Assembly: GCF_011762125.1 (NCBI RefSeq)
Contig: NZ_JAASQN010000002.1
Span: 496,001 to 560,000, forward strand
DNA: 64,000 nt
DNA from: Sphingopyxis panaciterrae
GTDB lineage: Bacteria > Pseudomonadota > Alphaproteobacteria > Sphingomonadales > Sphingomonadaceae
Reading direction: 5' to 3'
Shown piece after piece: positions 60,538 through 64,000 of the stretch (the first letter of the stretch is position 1; the number at the start of each line of letters is the position of its first letter). The position numbers and the translations under genes are program-made. Under the pieces are notes generated by a model. The model had not been told where the DNA came from. It ran no database searches and was given only the letters and a program-made list of their open reading frames with translations.

Positions 60538-62148
60538 TCACCGCGCCCCGTTCGGCGCCGCTTGAGTCTTGCCGCCGATTTGTCCTGGCGCCGGATTGGG
60601 GAAAGGACGCTGGGCAAGTGGCCGCCCGCTGACGAAGGCGCGCACATCCGCCAGGAACGCCCGGCGGCCTTCATCTTCCGAATAGAGCATATGCCCGCCC
60701 GGATAATAGGCAAAGCTCGTGCGATCGCTAGGCGCCCCGATCTGACTGAACTGATAATCGGTCTCACCCATCGTCGTCGTCGTGTCGAAAATACCCTGTG
60801 TCACCATCAGACGCATCTTCGGCATTGCCGCCATCTGCTCGCGCAGGATGATCTCGGACCCGGAATGGGGCGCCTTGATATAGCTCCAGCTCTCATCGAA
60901 CGCGAAAGGGTCTTCGACGACCGAACGATAGTTGGGCAATCCCTCGGCGTGGAAAATGTCCGTCCGCAGCTTGCCCGTTGCAGCAGTCAACCCCGCCATC
61001 ATCGCCGTGAAATCGCGCTTCGCATCATCGGGCACGGTCTCGATAGGCTCGACCTCGCGCCCGTCGAACTGACCGAGCGCCAGCTTGCGCTCGGCCAGCA
61101 ACTGGCGCCGAATATTGGACAGGCGCAGGTTCCCCGCGAGCCATGTCGTTGCTGGCACGCCGGTGAGCTCGGCCAGCCGGTTCGCGACCCGCAACCGCTC
61201 GGCTTCAGGGGCGCGATTGCCCGCCACCAGCGCCGAGCCATAATCCTTGAGCGCAAACGCCTCGGCGGCGCGCACCGCCTCCTCGAGGGTCTGCCGCTTG
61301 TTGTCGATCAGCCCATGATGCCAGGCGAGGGCCGCTATATCGGGAAGACTGTTGATCGCGCGCACCGGGTCGGGAAGCTTCACCATGTCGGTCGCCAGGC
61401 CATTGTACCAAAATGCCTGCGAGACGAGAATCAACCCGGCCGGCTCCAGGCTTGGCGTCGCCACGCGAAGGTCGCGCGCCAGCAGCACGGCGCGAATTGA
61501 GCCATAGCTTTCTCCCAGGATATACACGGGCGACGACAGGCGTCCATTGTCGGTCAGCCAACGCAGGATCACTTGTGCGAACGCGCTCGAATCGCCGTCG
61601 GTTGAACGAAAGGTCTTGGGATCGCTCCCCGGAAGCGGGCGACCATAGCCGGTTTCCGGCGCATCGATGAAAACGAGGTCCGCGATATCGAGGACGGCAT
61701 CCTCGTTGGGAACAACCGGCGTCGCCGGGTTTCCCATCGCCGCGACGTCGAATTCCCGGAGCCGATCCGGGCCCATCGCGCCGAACAACAAGGTGTTCGA
61801 CGATCCGCCAGGGCCGCCGTTGAAAATGAAGATTACGGGGCGTGCGGCTGCTCTAGACCGTTCCCCCTTCGCCACGAAGGTGGTGGCGAACAGGCTGGAG
61901 GCCGGTTTTCCGTCACGGTCCTTCACCAGAAACTCAGACAGTCTGGCCTCGTAGCGGATTTTCATCCCACCGAAGGTTCCGCTGCGCTCCGCCGAAAATT
62001 GTCGCGGGCCCATGTCGGCGAACACGGCCACCGCCGGCCAAGTCGAGGCCGACGGCATTATCGCGGGGACCTCGTCGGCGAAAGCGGGTGATAACCAGGA
62101 CAAGGCGATTGCGGTCCAAAGCATCTTTACCGGCTTCGATCTGAACAT
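60538..62148 (-). CDS. S10 family serine carboxypeptidase-like protein, exported
   Basis: This 536-residue hydrolase has a signal peptide ending near SPAFA, the oxyanion motif FIFNGGPGGSSNT, the nucleophile S214 in LGESYGSIRA, and the Asp and His in TQGIFDTTTTMGETDY and YYPGGHMLYS. Bacterial S10 proteins of this kind cleave C-terminal residues in the periplasm. It lies 68 bp downstream of the last TonB receptor on the same strand, so receptor and peptidase probably form an operon for peptide use. Confidence 0.9.
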   Translation of the reverse strand: MFRSKPVKMLWTAIALSWLSPAFADEVPAIMPSASTWPAVAVFADMGPRQFSAERSGTFGGMKIRYEARLSEFLVKDRDGKPASSLFATTFVAKGERSRAAARPVIFIFNGGPGGSSNTLLFGAMGPDRLREFDVAAMGNPATPVVPNEDAVLDIADLVFIDAPETGYGRPLPGSDPKTFRSTDGDSSAFAQVILRWLTDNGRLSSPVYILGESYGSIRAVLLARDLRVATPSLEPAGLILVSQAFWYNGLATDMVKLPDPVRAINSLPDIAALAWHHGLIDNKRQTLEEAVRAAEAFALKDYGSALVAGNRAPEAERLRVANRLAELTGVPATTWLAGNLRLSNIRRQLLAERKLALGQFDGREVEPIETVPDDAKRDFTAMMAGLTAATGKLRTDIFHAEGLPNYRSVVEDPFAFDESWSYIKAPHSGSEIILREQMAAMPKMRLMVTQGIFDTTTTMGETDYQFSQIGAPSDRTSFAYYPGGHMLYSEDEGRRAFLADVRAFVSGRPLAQRPFPNPAPGQIGGKTQAAPNGAR

Positions 62149-62216
62149 GCTCTAATTCTTCCCATGAAATTGCTGGATTAGGTCGCTGAATTTAGAAAAA
62201 ACACACCCGCCCGACG

Positions 62217-64000
62217 TCAGAAGGACCGGTCCAGATAGAGACCGATCATGCGCGGAGGGATGAAGTGGGTGCCAAAAGGGCTTGAGACCAGGGCACGCGC
62301 GGTTTCGGCGGTAGACGCCAATGCCCCCCGCCTGTCGGTCATGTTCCGGCCGAACAAGCCGAAAGTCCACTTGTCGTTTCGAACGCCGGCGCGAAAATCG
62401 AGCCTGGCAAAACCAGGCAATTCTGTCCGAATACTACCGGGCCGCTGCGCAAAACGCTCCTCGCGCTCGCCGATATAGGAAAGCGTTGCGCCGAGCGAAG
62501 CCGTCCATTGATCGTCGAGCGCCCTGTCATAATCGGCCGATATCGAACCGCTGAACTTCGAACTGAAAGGCAAGCGGTCGCCTTTGAAGGCGCCAACGCC
62601 TGCGGGTGGATTTTCCGAGTAGCGGGCCAGATTGTAGCTTCCGGCCAACGACAGGCGCAGCCCCTGCGCGCCGCGATACTGGAACGCCACTTCGACGCCC
62701 CGGCTGTCGGCCTTGCCGCCGTTCGTGAAATAGGAAAAGAGCTGGGCGTCGGGATCGAGAATGCGAACCTGTACGCGCCGCCAGTCGATAAAATAAGCCG
62801 CCATATCGAACGTAAGGCGCCCATCAAGAGCGTCGCCCTTGAATCCGAGTTCGTAGTTCAGCGTGGTATCGGCGTCGAATGTTCGCGGCAGCGCGAAACG
62901 CGCTGCCGATCCGTTGGGTCCCCCGGGACGATAACCTGAGGCAAAGCGGAAATAGGTCATCAGGTGCCGGTTGACCCTGTATTGGGGGACAACGAGGAAG
63001 GTGACGGCATCATCCTCGGACTTCGCCGAGGCGGTGAAGGGAACGCCCGGAGAAACCTCGCCGAGCGGGCCAAGATCAATCTCGCGGTAGCTTTGCCAAT
63101 TGCGGCTGTATCGCAAACCGAGTTGCAGGCTGAACCGGGACGTGGCGTGGTAGGTCGCATCGCCGAACACGGCCATTTCCTCATAGGTCGTAGGAAAATC
63201 GGCTGCGAGCAGGTTGGCGACAAATGCTCCGCTCGCCGGATCGACGGCATCTATCACCTGGATGCTCCGGCTATCTTCCCTGGTATAAAAGCCGCCGATC
63301 AGCCATTCGAAAGACCGTGCGGCCGGCGAGGAGAGGCGGAGTTCCTGGGTGAACTTTCCCGTCCGCATATTGCTGGTCAGGTAACTGCCGGGCGCGACCG
63401 AAGCGAAAAGACCGGAGCTGTCGGACGTTTCCTTGTTGCGGTTGCGGCCATAGCCCGTCACCGATTTCAGTTCGATGTCTTCAAGGTCGAGATCGATATT
63501 GGCAGTGAACAGCGTGCTGCGCGTGCGATACGCACCGCTGCCCTGCAGCAGCGACTGATTGAGATCGCCGAGAATCTGCCGTTGGAGATAATCGGTCGTC
63601 ACCCGTGAACTGCCGTCGCCATGCGAATATTGATGCATCGCGCCCAGCCGGACGGTCAGCGTCTCGGTCGGCCGGATCAACAGGCCGACACGTCCGCCCA
63701 CGACATCGATCCGGTTGATATCGGTGCCGCCAGTCAGGATATTGTCGACATAGCCTGGTGTGCGCCGGGAATAGGCGCTCGCGCGGATCGCCGTCCGCTC
63801 GCCAAGCGGCAAGTTGACCGACCCGCGCACGCCATAGCCGACCTCTCCCTTGTGGACGGCACTCACGTCCGACTGAATACGGCCCGATGCGCGCTCGACC
63901 GAAGGATCCTTCGTCACATATTTGACGAGCCCGCCAAGGCTGGCGGCACCGTACAGCGTGCCCTGTGGCCCTCGCAGCACTTCGATGCGCTCGAGATCGG
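62217..64000 (-). CDS. TonB-dependent receptor (partial, N-terminus beyond the edge)
   Basis: The frame is open from the right edge, beginning inside the plug motif LERIEVLRGPQGTLYGAASL, followed by GGLVKYVTKDPSVERASG and a barrel that ends MIGLYLDRSF. About 593 residues are visible; the signal peptide and TonB box are missing because of the window limit. The downstream S10 peptidase gene suggests a peptide ligand. This is the fifth receptor in the window. Confidence 0.92.
   Translation of the reverse strand, partial: DLERIEVLRGPQGTLYGAASLGGLVKYVTKDPSVERASGRIQSDVSAVHKGEVGYGVRGSVNLPLGERTAIRASAYSRRTPGYVDNILTGGTDINRIDVVGGRVGLLIRPTETLTVRLGAMHQYSHGDGSSRVTTDYLQRQILGDLNQSLLQGSGAYRTRSTLFTANIDLDLEDIELKSVTGYGRNRNKETSDSSGLFASVAPGSYLTSNMRTGKFTQELRLSSPAARSFEWLIGGFYTREDSRSIQVIDAVDPASGAFVANLLAADFPTTYEEMAVFGDATYHATSRFSLQLGLRYSRNWQSYREIDLGPLGEVSPGVPFTASAKSEDDAVTFLVVPQYRVNRHLMTYFRFASGYRPGGPNGSAARFALPRTFDADTTLNYELGFKGDALDGRLTFDMAAYFIDWRRVQVRILDPDAQLFSYFTNGGKADSRGVEVAFQYRGAQGLRLSLAGSYNLARYSENPPAGVGAFKGDRLPFSSKFSGSISADYDRALDDQWTASLGATLSYIGEREERFAQRPGSIRTELPGFARLDFRAGVRNDKWTFGLFGRNMTDRRGALASTAETARALVSSPFGTHFIPPRMIGLYLDRSF

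Overview
The window is high-GC alphaproteobacterial DNA, most likely from a sphingomonad (Sphingopyxis/Sphingomonas-like). The grounds are five TonB-dependent receptors in 64 kb, LigB/LigJ/LigK/GalD-type aromatic meta-cleavage enzymes close to those of Sphingobium, and small protein families typical of sphingomonads. These are inferences from recalled family sequences; no database was searched. No rRNA, tRNA, CRISPR array or intact transposase was seen.

Layout. (1) 1-10.7 kb: an N-acetylglucosamine/chitin-oligomer locus. It has an SIS-type NagB-II deaminase (cut by the left edge), a GntR regulator, a sugar-type TonB receptor, a GH20 beta-hexosaminidase, a fused EIIA-HPr-EI protein (NagF) and EIIBC (NagE). 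Several genes are coupled through ATGA/GTGA overlaps. (2) 10.7-17.5 kb: amidase and MFS transporter, divergent from an esterase, a TonB receptor and a TetR regulator. (3) 17.5-19.6 kb: a scar of gene fragments (SDR, amidohydrolase, SMC-hinge-like). (4) 19.6-36.7 kb: a sulfur-scavenging island with SsuB-like ATPase, Rrf2 regulator, rhodanese, two TauD dioxygenases, two LLM flavin monooxygenases, a heterodimeric ABC exporter, a TonB receptor, an aldo/keto reductase, SsuA/SsuC-like import proteins and a nitroreductase that may supply reduced flavin. A short TACYWW-type motif recurs in the intergenic regions of the island and may be the Rrf2 operator. (5) 36.7-46.3 kb: a REP-like repeat, a debris stretch, an S9 prolyl oligopeptidase, ACC deaminase (acdS) with a divergent Lrp-type regulator, a fourth TonB receptor and a membrane-anchored serine hydrolase.

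(6) 46.3-49.1 kb: an AraC-type HTH gene and three small genes, each broken by nonsense codons or single-base frameshifts, then apparently non-coding DNA. (7) 49.1-51.0 kb: an SDR epimerase divergent from an XRE/MmyB-like regulator. (8) 51.0-56.2 kb: lower gallate/protocatechuate 4,5-cleavage genes: a GalD/LigU tautomerase, a LigK aldolase, a LysR regulator with two tandem HTH domains, a LigJ hydratase, and a LigB catalytic subunit without a visible LigA. (9) 56.3-64 kb: a threonine-aldolase-like PLP enzyme, a Tat-exported spermidine-dehydrogenase-like flavoprotein, RidA, an S10 carboxypeptidase-like protein, and a fifth TonB receptor cut by the right edge.

The common theme is scavenging. Outer-membrane receptors are paired with local hydrolases or oxygenases that release N, S or C from amino sugars, organosulfur compounds, peptides/amines and lignin-type aromatics, each module with its own regulator.
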